Origin: Cardinalis cardinalis
Taxonomy: Eukaryota > Chordata > Aves > Passeriformes > Cardinalidae
Assembly (NCBI GenBank): GCA_014549065.1
Contig: JACDOX010000040.1
Span: forward strand, 149,456 to 213,455
Direction of reading: 5' to 3'
DNA length: 64,000 bases
Every line of letters starts with the position of its first letter. The first letter of the stretch is position 1. This document shows positions 47,201-60,747 of this stretch, one piece after another. The notes below the pieces were generated by a model that saw only the letters and a program-made list of their open reading frames with translations, did not search any database and was not told the origin of the DNA. The position numbers were made by a program, and so were the translations under genes.

Positions 47201-50200
47201 AAAGAATAATTTGACAGAGCAAAATTGAAAGGATAACAAGCAGGGAGGCTGGTTGAGGGGAGTTTGAGGCAAGCTTCCCCTTGTTTGTACTTGCATATAT
47301 GTAAAATCCATACTGCTTGTGAATCACAGGCTGGATGTCAGGATTTTTCACATGCAATTTGTTCATTATAAGGTAATAAAAAAATTCTGTATTGACTAGT
47401 GCGTGCCCCCGAGTTTGATTTGCAGGTTGTTTCCACCATCAGTTCTCTAAAATCAATGTTAGGAAGAAGGCATTGATTCTAAGTTCCTCAGTGTTCANAA
47501 ACTCCCAGTAGTACTAGTTATGTTCTAGGAGGGACAGATGTTTCTTCTTTCACATCATTTTTGCCTAATGAAAAGCTCTGGCTTGTGAAGAACCAGTTGT
47601 TGACAGTGTTCTGCTTGGTTGGGGCTGAGGGTGAGAGAGAAGCTGAAAGTGCCATTGATGTGACAGTGACCTTTCTGCTGACAACAGCCAGCTGCAGTCT
47701 GGAGGATGGGAGCCCATCCAGTTTGGAGGAAGTCAGGGAGGAATATGTCAGGAGGCAATTCGGCAGTCAGAGGTAAGGGCTTGTACCACTCAAGAAAAGA
47801 TTATAATGTTTTGCACTTGCTTCCATCCCAGCGTCTCTGAAACTCCTTGTCNTTGCTACTGTATTTCCAAGCAGAGGTTTTTCCTCATGAGGAAAGGACA
47901 AGGAGGTTTCACCTGGACTGCTGTAATCCCATGGAGTGCACAAACATTCTAAGCATGTTGTTGGTCTCATTTCCAGTCAGTTCTTGTAATTTTTTTTCCC
48001 TTCTATGTAGCTGATCTCTGGCAAGGCTGTCTCATTGCCTTAAAAGCAAAAGAAGAAGGAAAAAGCTGGCTTGGGAGGACTGCCCCTAGGCTCTGGAGTT
48101 ACCATGATGAGGGCATTATTAATCCAGTTGAGAAGTTATTAATGTGGCTTTTTTTCCCTTGTGTTCTTTCCAGCACTACATCAGCCTCAGAAGATATGAA
48201 TGAAAGTGACTCTGCCATCTGGTATTTGCTTCAAGAATGTGAAAAACAAACACTGGAAGAATATGAGAAGCCAGAATTGATCCAGTTTTCAGACACTTTA
48301 TCCCCAGATCTAGTGGAATTTGAACGGTAGGTGCACCCCACACTGCCTTCAGGTTTTTCATTTGTTTGTAGTTATCACTGTGCATCCAGGCACTGCCTTT
48401 CATGCAGCCCTACTGGAGCCTGTGTCTGCCTCACAGGAGCCTTGTGCCAGCAACTTTGGCCCTGCTGGTGATGAAGCTGATCACTTCCTAAGTCCCTGCA
48501 GCTTGCACATGGATGGACTCTAAGAGCTGTAGCAGCCCCCAGCTTTTCAGGCCTTGGTAAATCCCTGAGGATTTTTCACCCCTTAAGAAAAAGAAAAAAA
48601 TTCCTTTCAAGTGTGTCAATCCCTGTGTTGCCACACTTTCCCACTGTATCCCTGCCATGGGGCTAGATTTTAGGAGGGGAAGAATTGCTGTACCAGATGA
48701 ATTTGCCAAGAGTCTAGCTGTGTGTGTTCCAGGGAGGTGCAGGAACCAGAGGTAAGCACATTCTTTTCCTCACAGGGATGCTCATCCTTCCTCCACTGGC
48801 ATTGTTAGGAGGAGCTTGAACACTGTTGCCCTTTTCAGAAGCAGACCCTTAGCTCCTGGCAGCTTGGAGTACTATTTTTAGTGGGATCAGAGTGGGGTAA
48901 GGCTGGATTCAACCAAGTAAGATCTTACAGTCCTCAGCCTCTGGGCTGCAGAACAGAGATTGTCTGGAAGATACCAGAATGCATTCTGCAACAATGCAAA
49001 ATTGTCTGCAACACTGGGGAAAGGGGGAACCTAAACACTCATGTGCTACACTTAGAGCTAGTGAGTCTGTAAACCCTTTAAGCTCCTAAATGCCTGATGC
49101 AGGACCTAAAAGTCAAAGACTACTGTTCTCATGTCAGTTGTCCATGTATTTATTTGGAAGTCATAATGGTAAAATTACTGTTTTTTTCCAAAGTTAGTGA
49201 TATCTTAAAACCAAGTATTATACTCCATGTTCTTCCCCTTCCTGTCAGACAACACTAGGAGGTACTTAGAGGTTTTATCCTGCATTTCCAACAGGATAAA
49301 CAATTATTTGATTGCCAAGACATGAGAAATAGCTGCATGTGCAATCTATCCTATACCATCAAGCATTGAATTTCACCCTAACCATTCCACAGTTAACAGC
49401 ATGCAGTGCAGGAGAACCCAGAGCTGCAGCTGGCATCTCTTCCATGGCATCACCACCACAACCAAAATCTTCTGCAGTTCCTTCTTCTCTTTTGCTTTGA
49501 ACTGCTGTGTATTTATAAAAACCCCTTTGATCACCTGGTTTTTTCTCAAAAGGAGACTGCAGCTGGACCAGCAGATGGCACCAGCTTTCCACTCCTGCTC
49601 CTGATTTTGCTCCTGTTAGAATTGGAGGTGGCTGTAGTTAAGGTATCGTTTAGAAGACCTTGAAATGTGCTGAATCAAGATTTTCAGGATTAGAAAAATC
49701 TGCTTCATCAAAGACTGCAGGACAGAGCCACAGACACCTGACTTTCCTGTTCTTTACTGACCAGGTAGACCAGGGCCTGTACTGTGCAGACTCTGGCACT
49801 TGTCCTGTAGTCCTAGGGCAGATTGCATTTGGTTTGTAGCTAATTGTAAAAAATGACCTTTTATAACAGGCATAAAACGACAAGGACTCTTCAGCAAAGA
49901 AAGCAACAGCCTTTTGGTGATCATNTAATCACATTATTTGGGAAGCATCAGAAATGCTTTGAGCTTTGGCTGACTGGGTTTTTTCTCCTTTTCAGCAGCA
50001 GGACATACATTGGTAGGACTTCACAGTACTCTGTCCAGTGCAAAATGTGGTTGTCTCCTTCCAGCTGGGAAGGAAATAGTTGACTCGTGCTTCAAGCTTA
50101 ATTTATTGAGCAGAGCAGTCTAATGGTGGTTCATGTTCTTCTTGAGAAATTCCAGGTCCTTTGTTTGGAGCTGGACATCCAGAAACCTTAGTGAGTGCAA

Positions 50201-53200
50201 TACCTTACATGAGAACACTTATTCCCCTCCCAGTATTTTGTCTCCAGCAGTGGTGGAAAATACTCCAGAGTGTGGAAACTTGGGTTTAAACAGGTTTATG
50301 TTTGCCTACAAAATATTAGATTTTCAATATTGGTTTGCTGGAACAAATATTTACAAATAAAAAAGAATTATTTATTTTGAGTTACTTTCTCATACAATAC
50401 TGTTCAGTTAATCAGGAAATGTGCTCATGTGGGACATCTTCCAAGGAATCNTTTTGAGCCCAAACATAGTACCAATGACTGCTGTTTGTAGAGCTCTTAG
50501 TTTATACTCCTTTGATCTTTTTATTCTCATCTGAGACTCTCTAAGCATTTAATTAGTGTAAAATAACCTTCAGTGCTGCTTTCTGAAGTAGATATTATTA
50601 TCCTGTGCCNCACAGTGCTAACAGAAGAAGCAGGCTTGTTCTGAGATTTAGTCACTGCGTTGAAATTATGACCCCTGTGTTCCACCACTAGTTTCACTAC
50701 AGACTGCATAGAAGTCAGTGTTAGGGATGTGTTTCCTTAGATGTTAAATGGAGGAAATGGAGCTCCCGTGCGTAAGTCAGAGCATCCACACCGGGGGCAG
50801 TGTCTCTGTCTGTATGTACAGTACCTAATGCATCAGCATACAGGGTGCCTCAGCCAGGGCTTTAAAGTGCAGTGCAATGCCAGTAAATGTACAAAAAGTC
50901 ACTTGCAGTGCAAAAGGTTCAGGATTCAAAGGCAAGTAACTGAAAATGTATTAAATTCTAGAATGAGGTTTGCCTGTACAACCTGCAGTGCCTGGAGCTT
51001 CTGTTGTGAGGCAGTCCTGCTGAGGCTGAAGCTGGAGCCTGCCTTTTGCAGGTGAAATTGTCAGTGTTGGGCACCATTCAGTAATTGTATGAAGTCTGGG
51101 AGGCAGAGTCAGTGAAGTAGTTATGGATCACAGCTACTCCCTGGTGTCCTGCTGATTTTCAGTAGATGGCTGCCTTATAGCCTGCTCTTAAGAGATACTC
51201 CCTTTCCTTTCCTTCCAGATACCTGTATTTTTATAAGCACACAGTGGACCTGCTGGTAGAGCATGGAATTGTTTGCACTGGAGAGGTGCCTCTTCCTGAG
51301 GTCTCCACAGCTATTTCCCATCTCTGGCAAGAGCTTTCTGAAGAGAGCAGGGACAGCATCTTGCAGTACTGTAGCCAGAGAGATTTCCTCATGGATCCCA
51401 AGGCTGCTTGCCCAGAGCCTGCTTGCACTGAAGGTAGTGTGAGGGACAGCGGAGGTAACAGTGAGGAAGCCAGTGGTTCCTCAGTCTCCACACCAGAGGA
51501 AGTAAGTGCTCAGCAACATTCATAGTCTGCCTCTGAAACTCCAAGCCTTCAGATGCTGTTTGGCTCTGCAGCTTTTAGTTGCAAACATACAATAGTTGTA
51601 GCTACGTTTTCTCAAGATCATTGAATGCATGCATGGAGACAATAAGCAGTCTTTGAGTAAATGTCTGCACCAGGTTTTCTCTTGGTAAGATACCTAGTGA
51701 GCTACAGAAGTGCAGTGGTAGTGATACTGCTAGTCTCCACTGACTTGTGGAGTTTCTGTGCTAAGTAACAGTTCAATTTGCCCCTACCTTGGTCCAGGGA
51801 CAGGGAGCAAGAACAAGAATTACACAGTTACACAGTGTGCTCTTCACACTCTCCAAAGAGCACAGATGATCTAAATCCAGAAGGGATACCTAGTTTGCCA
51901 AAGCCTGCTATGTTTTGGGTTGGGTGGGTTTTTTTCATCAAAGCACTTGGTAGCAAAGAGAAAGTATTTTTAGACCAGTCCCAGTGGTACAGGGGCAATG
52001 ACTGCCTGTACCATGCACTTCTGCAGAGCCAAGAAGTCAGTGACTGAGTAGACCAGAGCATTTATTAATAAGAGATTGAGTAAATAACAGCCAGTTCTAT
52101 CAATGGTTCCTGGAGCAGTGACTGCTGAAGTAACTAGCTGCTCTAAGAGGTATGTGTAATTTCATTAACTGCAAGGAAGGGACAGATGCTTACCTTTAGC
52201 ATGTAAGTAAATGGCATTGGCATGTTCTTTTTGAGTCACAGGACACAACTGATATTGCTCATTGCCTTAGAAAATGTCATGGGAATGTTCCCTGTATGGT
52301 ATTTCTGGCACAGAGAGTGTGTGAACTGCATTGTGGCAGAGCGAACTGATGACTTTAGTGGTCTGGCACAAGGAGCATCCAAACTCCTTTGTCTAACTGG
52401 AGTCAGTTTTGGAGAGACTGGCTGGTACAGCTGAGATCTCCAGCCATAAGCAGCAGTCCACAGTTGCGTCTCTAAAGCACTGATACAATTCATGGTTTTT
52501 ACTGATTATTTGGAGATGTAATGTGAAGTCTAATTCCTAGAGGTTGAAGCACAGGCTTAAGGGAGTGGACTGACCTTGTGTTCCTAGCCATGAAATACAG
52601 TTATTCCACATTATTCCTGCCTCCACAAGATCTTTTGGTTTACTCTAGCTGTAACCATACCTGCTCAATGTAAAGAAAGAATATAATGCTTTTAAAGACT
52701 TCATTATTAAAAATTATGCCCTAGGTAAAACTTTTTAGGTGGCTGGATATGCTGACATGTGAAGTGATTTCTCTGCTAGGTGATGTTTGAAGATGCATTT
52801 GATGTTGCTGCTGGTTTCCTTGACAGAAGCAAGGCTCAGGGACTGTCCAGCCAGAGGTAAATTACAAACACCCCTTTTGGCAGACACAGTACATTCATAG
52901 CCCACTGTCAGCACTCCACAGCAAGTGCTCTGTGGAGTAAGACAACAGCCCTCTTTCTAAATAAATGGTCAGAATAGCAGCCTCCAGCAGCTGTGCTCAC
53001 AATAATACTTCCGTCTAAGGGGAAAAAGTGAAACAACTAATGGTCATTTACAGCAGAATCAGTAAGAATCACTTACTGAGAGCCCCATCACTTCAGGATA
53101 ACTGAGGTCTTTCTGATTTTCTTTGCCATTCTGCACAGCTTTCTGTGTTTTAAATTTACAATACTTGTAATGTTTTCTTTTTCTCTCTCACTTACCAGGC

Positions 53201-56200
53201 CTGTGAGGACCAAGACGCATTCCCTAATGAATCAGCTAATCATAAGCCATACTCTCATTTAATGAAACAAAAATGATAAATTTTCAAACTGTTCTCTTTT
53301 GTCTTACCCTAATTCAGTCACATGGAGGTGATCAGGTTAAAGTGTGGTTGACCTGAACAGTAACACCAAAGAAACACAGGACCTTTTAAATAATAACATC
53401 TCTTTCCTCTTCAGTTCAGATGAGTGACCTAGAAGAGAACATGTCAGATACAAAGCTGGCACTGCCTTTGATTTTTCCCAGTAGACCAAAGAAAGAAAAG
53501 CATTGTTTTCCTCTAGAGGAAAATCACATTATAATTCATCTTTTATGTATTCTTGCTACTTAATCTTTGTTAAGATTGTTTCTCTTTGCAAATAATGTTT
53601 TTAATCTGTGGGGGTTTAATCCCATTTTCTACTTATTTTTCAACATTTAGAGTGATCTTTAATGTGAATCTCTTCCTTTCACCACCATTCCAGATTGCAC
53701 TTCCAGAAGGGAATAAATTAAAATAAGGTTGTTTTGGCTGATTATCAAAATATACTTGAAGGGATAAAAAACCTTAACAAATATTTATTTATTAAATAAC
53801 ATTTATTAGGTCACAATTTCCATTTGCTTTTAAAATAAGATTAAGTATTCCTTAATACTGCAAAGTATTACTATAATCTTTAAAGTCTGTTTTAGGTCCC
53901 AAATCAGTTTGGAATTTCAATAGTCAACATTTATTGTTTTCTCTTTCTTGCCTGTTGTTCTGCACCTTGTAATTCAGGACAGAGCTGTGATGGCAGAACT
54001 TTGTAAAATCCCAGGAAGAATACAGAGGTGAGGTCTAGAATGAAAAGCTTAGCTTTGTGCCACAGTTACCTGAGAACACACCTGCCAGTTATAGCTAGCA
54101 TGTCATTTCATGATCACAGCTTACTGCATTCACTCAAAAATTTCACAGAAGTCAAAGCTGTTCCTCTGAACAACCCTACCCTACCAAATACACTCCCAAA
54201 TAACCATTGTTGCTGTCTGTTTTAAATGGATATTTACTTTTCCCCAAAACAGTGTTACTATGCTATAATGTATCAGCAGATCTCCTTGTGACACCAGTTC
54301 CTTATATTTCTGTTCTCTGTTCCTCCATATCTGCCTTGCACTGCACAAACAGTATCTCATCAATGCATCCATCACAACTCCTCCCTGGCTTGCTTGGCTA
54401 TTTTCTTTAATATCAGAACCATCTTGAAAACAGTTTGATTTTTTTTTTATTTATAAGTAAAATATGGAGGAAAGAAAGTAAGGAGAACAGAACAGAAAAT
54501 TAAATACAGTATCTGATTCCATTTTCAGTTCAGCATTTGCAAGCTGCACTTCTGAAAATCCAGAGGATCACCAGAGACTCTATGTGCAGGTCACTGACTT
54601 CCTAAAACACCTCTTCTTCACTAATACACAGTTTTGCCAGGTAAGCCTTGCCAAAGGATTCCTTATAGAAGGAGCAGTATATTTCAGAGCAATGTATTTC
54701 AGGAGCAATGTCAGAAAGGAATTTTTGTATTCAATGTTTCTGATCATATTGTCCAGAATGATTCCAAAAAGAACTTGGGGTTCATCATTTTAGATGTGTC
54801 ATTCCAAAAGGCCACTAGGATTGCCTTTGTAAGAGGTTAAGTGTGAGTGAGCACTTTCAATATTGTTCATTGGCAAATGACATGGGGAATGGTAAATTTA
54901 TTGTTGTTATTATTATTATTATTGTTGTTGTTGTTTGCATGAAAGTTCCTTGTGGAAAAGCTTGAGTGACCTCCTCTGAGCAGGTAAAGCTTACTTTCCA
55001 GCTCTCCATCAACCCCCAGCTGCTTCATTCTGAGCTCAGTAGAACCACCTTCTGCTTGTCTGGGAGCCAGGCTCCCTGCCCTGAGCCCTCCACTGGCAGG
55101 CCCTAAAAGCAGGATATTCATGTTCTTGAAAGAGCTGATGAAAAGCTCCTGAGCTTCCCCTTACCTTCAGCCTACTGTTGCAGGTTTGCTGAGCCAGAAG
55201 TCTTTGTGTTTGCATTGTTCTTCCTCCCCTTCTTGTCTCCCTGCCATGGAGGTGGCTCAGAGCTTGCACATGGGTAAAGAACTGAAAGGGAGATACCCCT
55301 CAGGCAGAGCTTGTTTTGGTTCAGAGTCAGTGGTACCTCCACAGCAGCCATTGGTTTGCTGGTTTCTATTGCCCAGTTCCCACCTGGCCTTTGGTACCTG
55401 AGCAGATGGTCCTTTGAACAAAAATAGAAGGTTTGTGATGAGGGGTAGTTGAGACAGAAAACAAAGCAGAAACTGGTGTTGCACCACTGTCTGAATCTGT
55501 CACAGAGAGACTGCTGTGTGCCATTTGGTTCCCCATCTTGGAGATGGTAGCACTAGAGATGGTGCAGAGAATGGCAGCAAGCACAGGAAAAGGCATTGAA
55601 TACTGTTAAGAGTAGGACTTTTCTACAAGAAAAAAGACTGAGGGATACTGCAAGACCATTTTATTCGTACATGGTGTGGATGCAGTACACAGAATGATTA
55701 CTCATTGTGTCTAACACTACAAGAACTAGAAAGCACTAAATAAAANGAACAAACAACATATTAAAAATATTTGCATGTACAAATTACCACATTTAGACTC
55801 TAGGGTCATCAATCCATGGGCAATTACTAAATCTGAAGGTCCAGATTCAATATCCAGAGCAGGAGGACCTCACAGCACAGTTTGCTATAATGTACAAGTG
55901 TTTATTGTAAAACAGAGCACACTGTGTGCCCAATTCTTGTGCTTTTTTCTAAACTTCCCCTGCTAGCTGTTGTCAGAGACCAGACACTGATCTCCACAGC
56001 CTTTTGGTCTGTGAATAGCTATGTTCTGTGTAAGAGCAGAGCTCTTCTTGTGTTTAAGTAAATGACTATGAACTCAGCAGGCCTAGAAAAGAAAGAAAAG
56101 CTTTAGGCAAGATATGGCATTCTGTGGTTTCAAATTTCTTTATTAGTGTCACACCTGGCATGGTCTCATCTCGTCCTTCTGCTTGGGGCTGCCTCATTAT

Positions 56201-58262
56201 GTGTGAGCCCCAGTCCATCTCACAGCTCCCAGATGAGGTGGTATGGGAACAGGTAGTGTCTCTTTCAAGGTTTAAAGAGGCACATTTAAAATAAGACTGG
56301 GAGTGATGGGAAGATAAGCAGCAAAAGAGCCCAAAATACTGCAAATTGGCAATTGACTGTACTGTGTAGATCCAAAAGGAAATAAGAAGCTGCAAAGAGT
56401 TCTTTTACAAAGGAACTTTTAGTTATCTGTGATAAGACAATAAAAAGGGAATTTGAGCAAAAATCACCCAGGCTAGATAATATGAAGGTCACAATCTGTT
56501 TTGATTTAGAGTGCAGAACAACACATCTAGACAGTGCTGCCAAGAGGCAAGAGAGTAGAAAAAGGAAAATATGACTGACAAGCTATTTTTTGTTTTGAGA
56601 GCAGAAATTNGGATCCATGTCAAAGCAAACAGATTGAGACAGTTATGAAAGTGATTGCAGAGCAGGGATAGAAGATGTTCCAGCTAGCTTGAAACACACC
56701 AACTCAGGCAGCAGCAGAGAGATCAGTATAGGCTACTCACCTTCCCCCAGACATTGGGCTGCTCAGAGCATCAGAGACTGCTGGACTTGACAGGGAAAGG
56801 AACCCGTCCTGCTTACCTTATCAGACTGAACCTCTGCAGACCATTCCCCTTCCCTGAGCTGGTGCCATGCTAGCACAGGAGTTTGGGCAGTGCTGGCACA
56901 AATTATCTCAAGGATAAAGCAGTGTCCCAGTACACTGTACACACACCTTGTAGGAGATACAGAGGTGGGTAGCAAGTACAGTAAGTACCAAGGTAAGGCA
57001 TGTGATGGGACCCCACTGAAATACAAAAGGCACCCCATGGTCTCCTTTCCTTTCATCTGCAGAGCTGATGAGGTGATGGATTTTATTGCTGGTCATTCAT
57101 GCCACTGCCATGTTCTGTCATTTCTGCTTAACTGTGCAGGTACAAACTGCAGCTACTGCTGTTGGACTGTGGATGGTCACAGCTACTGAGCACAGCTCCT
57201 CTTGAGCCGCTGCCCTGGCTCTCAAGGCTGCCAAGGGCTTGCACCNCACTGCAACAAAAAACTTCAGAAAGACTCACACAAGAGGAGAGGGGAAATCATT
57301 TGGACAAGGAAAGGGAGAACTCTTAAAAGGGCAGGGNCCCCAAAATGAGAACAGGAACATGCTTCTGCAGTATATGATAGAGAAATATTTCTGAGAATGA
57401 GATTAGTTAAGCAATCCTGTAGTTTTTCAAGAGCTGTTGTCTTAAGGTCACATCATAAGAGAAGCTTAGTAGCAAAGACAGTAAAGAGTTAACTTAGACT
57501 AAGATCCAAAGGTTGTACCTAAATGAAACTCAGTGGGGTTTTTTTCCAAATAGTACTGAGCACCTTTGTGTCTTCAAAGGCACACTTTCTTTTAAAATTA
57601 TGGATTTTAGATGAGTCACTTGACAAGCAAGTGGTATTTAGTGCTTCTTAAGCTATACATTTTCAAACATCACCTATTTTTAAAAGCAGTATTTCACTGA
57701 AGAGTCTTGCATCAATGCAGAAGGCGGACTAGATGGACTGCAGGCATGAATACTTTTATCTTCCAGACTTTGATTTCTCAAGAGCCACTTGTTCTCTGTA
57801 AACTGGTGAAAGAGAAGGCCCTTTCCTTCTGTTGCTAAAAGTGGAGCAAAGCCTGAAGTTGGTAGAAGTTAAGGCCTCAAGGGAGTTCTCATACCTTCAG
57901 AGCCTGTTATGTGACAAACTTGCTAACACAGCCAGTAAGAGCTGTCTAGATGATGTAAATAGACACAGGGTGGAGCCCTGTGATTTAGAAGGAAATTGGC
58001 AGAAAACTTTAGCCTTCCTTCATCAGGCATCTCAGGAACTCATCAAGTGCTGGTGGCTGGTTCAGAGAGGAGGNAGGGCTCATGCTGCATTTTCTGGTAC
58101 ATCAGCTCTTGACCACCTCACTGTAGATTTGCAATTCAATGAACTCCTGTGGTTTTTAATCCTGCTTGACTTTGGGGGGGCTTTCAGGAAGAAGATCTTC
58201 ACTATGATCATGAGACCGTGATGCTGCGGTGCACGGAGACCTTCGATGATGAAGATTTCTAG
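44267..58262 (+). CDS. STRA8: STRA8, stimulated by retinoic acid 8 (5' end incomplete)
   Basis: Eight + strand exons: 44267-44464, 46183-46258, 47688-47772, 48174-48326, 51219-51501, 52780-52856, 54529-54640 and 58188-58262. They have GT-AG borders and phases that all close, giving 352 residues. STRA8 partners MEIOSIN to switch on meiotic entry in germ cells. The first exon carries the bHLH-like region (RLFSSLRGRVLSQSDSCASK), continued by exon 2 (YQVLRKAKTSIQKLEQTL). Later landmarks are SLEDGSPSSLEEVREEY, DLVEFERYLYFYKHTVDLL, the ISHLWQELSEE block, FEDAFDVAAGFLDRS, and the acidic end TETFDDEDF. The first exon is open at its 5' side (phase 0) with no in-frame ATG before the acceptor. An upstream coding exon therefore exists, or translation starts at the internal ATG at 44357. 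The long Glu-rich stretch of mouse STRA8 is absent. No frame is broken, so the gene looks functional. Confidence 0.92.
45664..45759. repeat. Long imperfect hairpin in a STRA8 intron
   Basis: A 31-base arm at 45664-45694 (core GAGAAGCCTTTGCCATGTT) pairs with 45729-45759 (core AACATGGCAAAGACTTCTC) with about three mismatches, one of them an N. The 34-base loop itself contains a small stem (TGTAA...TTACA). The whole folds as a rod of about 96 bases, similar in size to a miRNA precursor or a tiny MITE. Confidence 0.8.
54899..54937. repeat. (ATT/GTT)n microsatellite
   Basis: A run of TTG and TTA trinucleotides in a STRA8 intron. On the - strand it encodes a false poly-Asn open frame. Confidence 0.9.
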
Positions 58263-58941
58263 GCAGTGTCTCCAGCAATGTTTTGCCAAGCCCTGCCAGG
58301 TACACCAGGCATGGGAGGAGCCTCACCTCTCTCAGTGAGCTGCCTCTCTCAGCAGAGCGTGGAGACACTGTGTTGTTACCATTGACTTCTCCTTCCCTCA
58401 TTAGTGATTCTTGATATATCAGTTGAGTAATTTATACTTTTTAAAGGTTTTAAGGGTCTTAGCTATTTATTAATATATGTTTTTACCCATTGCTATTTAA
58501 CGTTTAGCCTTGCTTCACAAAGAAATGGAGGCATGTACAGTTAAGTGACCTTGCCTAGCATAACGTGTGGGAAGAGCAGCAGGGAGGCCAGATCAGTGGC
58601 AGTCTGCACACTCCCAGAGGATGCAGGTCTCAAACTGCACCTTGCAAAAGTCAGCTCCTGGCACTGATTATGGTGCAATTTTTCATCTTGAACTCACAAG
58701 GAAAGAGAGATTTCCTCACAGAGAGTGGAACGAGGCTCTTCTGTCTCTTTATGAGGACAGCAGCAGTCAGCACCCACTCCCCAGTCACCCAAAAAAGTGC
58801 AGGCACAGTAATACATTTTGGTTTACTTTTGTGAAGTGTGTAAAGCTNAGTGATCAGCCCTGTGCTCTTCTTCCACATCTAATTCTTGGATGAGTAGTGC
58901 TGCTCAGATAGTGTCTTGGAATTAAAAATGCTGTGAAATTG

Positions 58942-58947
58942 AATAAA
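58942..58947 (+). terminator. Candidate poly(A) signal of STRA8
   Basis: AATAAA about 680 bases after the STRA8 stop codon, followed by T-rich sequence. An ATTAAA lies 20 bases before it. This is the first canonical signal after the stop on this strand that I noticed. Confidence 0.5.
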
Positions 58948-60709
58948 ATCCTTCACATCTCTGAGTTATCATTAAAGGCTCTCTGCAGACTTGAACAAAC
59001 TGTATTCTGATAGTGGTTGTGTTGAGTTCATGCTACCAGCCATCACAAACAGAAAGGATGGAAGTTTTATTTTAAAACTTAAACTGAAGCTGGTGTGCCT
59101 AGCTGTCCAACTTCAGCAGCCAGCTTTTAGACTGAGTCCAAGAGGCCTGGACTGTGCCCCAGCATTGCCTTGGTGCATAAAAGCATGATACATTCAGGCA
59201 AAAACACGTGAAGCTGAGTACTGAAGTACAAGGGAAGAATAAACACTACAGAGCCCTTTCTGTCCCTGCAGTTGAGGTTGTGGTAGCACCCCTAGATGAA
59301 TGTTTGCCCTGCTGCTGTGTTTGAAAGTGGGGTTGCAGGGGTCCTGTTTGGGTTTGAGAGCTCCTCAGAGTTCTGCAGGGTGCAGCCTTGCCATTCCCTG
59401 GCCTTCCCAGTGTGTTTTATTTAGACATGCTGGCATTGCTTTGAGGCTAGAAGCATTGTAAAGACATTAAGGGGAAGATGAAGAACATTATTTTGGTCCC
59501 TCCTCTTGCATGATCATAGTTCACAGGAGTGCAGGCCTGCAAGTGATTCTTTGAATACCACCTGCCCCTCGCTCCAGCAACCACCCTGAGAAATACCATT
59601 AGAGTGTATATGTTATTATTTATTATACTTACAAAAAACAAGTATTAATCTCAATGAAGGAAACACAAGCTTATGCTACAGCAACAATTTTATTACACAG
59701 CACCAGGAACCACAGGACCACATGTGATCACATTGCACGTGGCCCTACAGGTTCCTAATAGGGAATAGGAGCAATAACCTGCACACCTGTTTTCCAGAGA
59801 AGTGCTTTTCACCACACAATCACCACACTAGACCGAACAGGTACAGCAAGGGTACACAGGACACAGCAGCAGCATAGGGATGTGTAAGATTGTGAGCAGA
59901 AGTGCTTTCTCCATTATATTTGAGGAGGATTCCTTCATCTTCATAGGGTTGGATGCCCTACAGCAAACTGGTTCTCCTGAGACTCCTCCCGACACTCCAA
60001 AAGTGGGATACATTTCAGTAAGGCTGGTTTTTTTCTGTTAGGTCAAGAACCTAACTAAGGTGTCTAGAGTCCCTCTGTGGTCTGAGGCAGAAGAGACATG
60101 TTCAGAAGACAATCCATCCCATTAACTTTAGATGCCTCTCTTACAACAACATTCATTTGCCTGGCTAAATGATGGGAATTTGGGATGAGATGAATCATGA
60201 GCTAGAGGCACCTGCTCCTTCCCTTGGCCAGGATGAGGTATACAACACAAGGTGAGAGGTGGGTGTTGCTTTAAGGTGCTGGGGATTAACCCCAACCCAA
60301 GGGATGCCTGAGAGTGATACAGGGCCCATGTCAGGGAAGCTCCTTCAGCTGCCACATCAGGGGACAGGAAGCCCTTCTGCTTGAGCTGAACAGCTGCCCC
60401 TTAGGGTGCCCAAGGGTCAGTGCAAGAAGGAAACAGAAAACCTTTCTTAGGCATTTCTTGGGCTTTGGTGTTCCCCAAGGATCAGGTTCTTCCTACAAGT
60501 AAGCAGGCAGGAAGAGAGAAAGAAAAAATTACTTCCTCAAGGCCACCAGTGGTGCAGTCAGCTGAGCTGGGAAGAAGACATTATCCTTTTCCTGCTTCCC
60601 CCTCTAACAGCTGCCAGCTCGTGCTCAGATGATAGGGGCTGCAGACATACTTTCAGACCTCTGTTTCTAAGGTAAGTTCACTTGCAGGCGAGGTGCTTTC
60701 ATCCTTGTA
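58948..60709. other. STRA8/SLC23A4 tail-to-tail spacer
   Basis: It contains the 3' UTR of the SLC23A gene on the - strand; candidate AATAAA signals in that orientation lie at 59619-59624 and 59688-59693. No other gene is recognised. Confidence 0.45.
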
Positions 60710-60747
60710 TCAGCACCAATTGGTGCTGATTGGTGTATCAGCACCAA
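60706..60747. repeat. Direct repeat plus palindrome at the SLC23A4 stop codon
   Basis: TGTATCAGCACCAA occurs at 60706-60719 and again at 60734-60747. Between and overlapping them is the perfect 18-bp palindrome CAGCACCAATTGGTGCTG (60711-60728). The transporter's last codons and its TGA stop (60712-60710) fall inside the left copy. Confidence 0.9.

Noticed and set aside
53196..53270. Alternative STRA8 terminal exon after an ACCAG acceptor
   Set aside because: It is in phase and ends at TAA, but the encoded peptide has no resemblance to STRA8. The exon at 54529 continues the known sequence in the same phase.
53401..53429. CTTCAG|TTCAGATGAGTGA as a STRA8 last exon
   Set aside because: It would end the protein after four residues. 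Its likeness to the real acceptor context at 54529 (TTTTCAG|TTCAGC) appears to be chance.
54868..55121. - strand frame with a poly-Asn run
   Set aside because: It is a translation of the (ATT/GTT)n microsatellite inside a STRA8 intron.
57832..58221. 129-codon + strand frame before the last STRA8 exon
   Set aside because: It overlaps the last exon in a different frame, lacks family resemblance, and lies in intron sequence by the STRA8 model.
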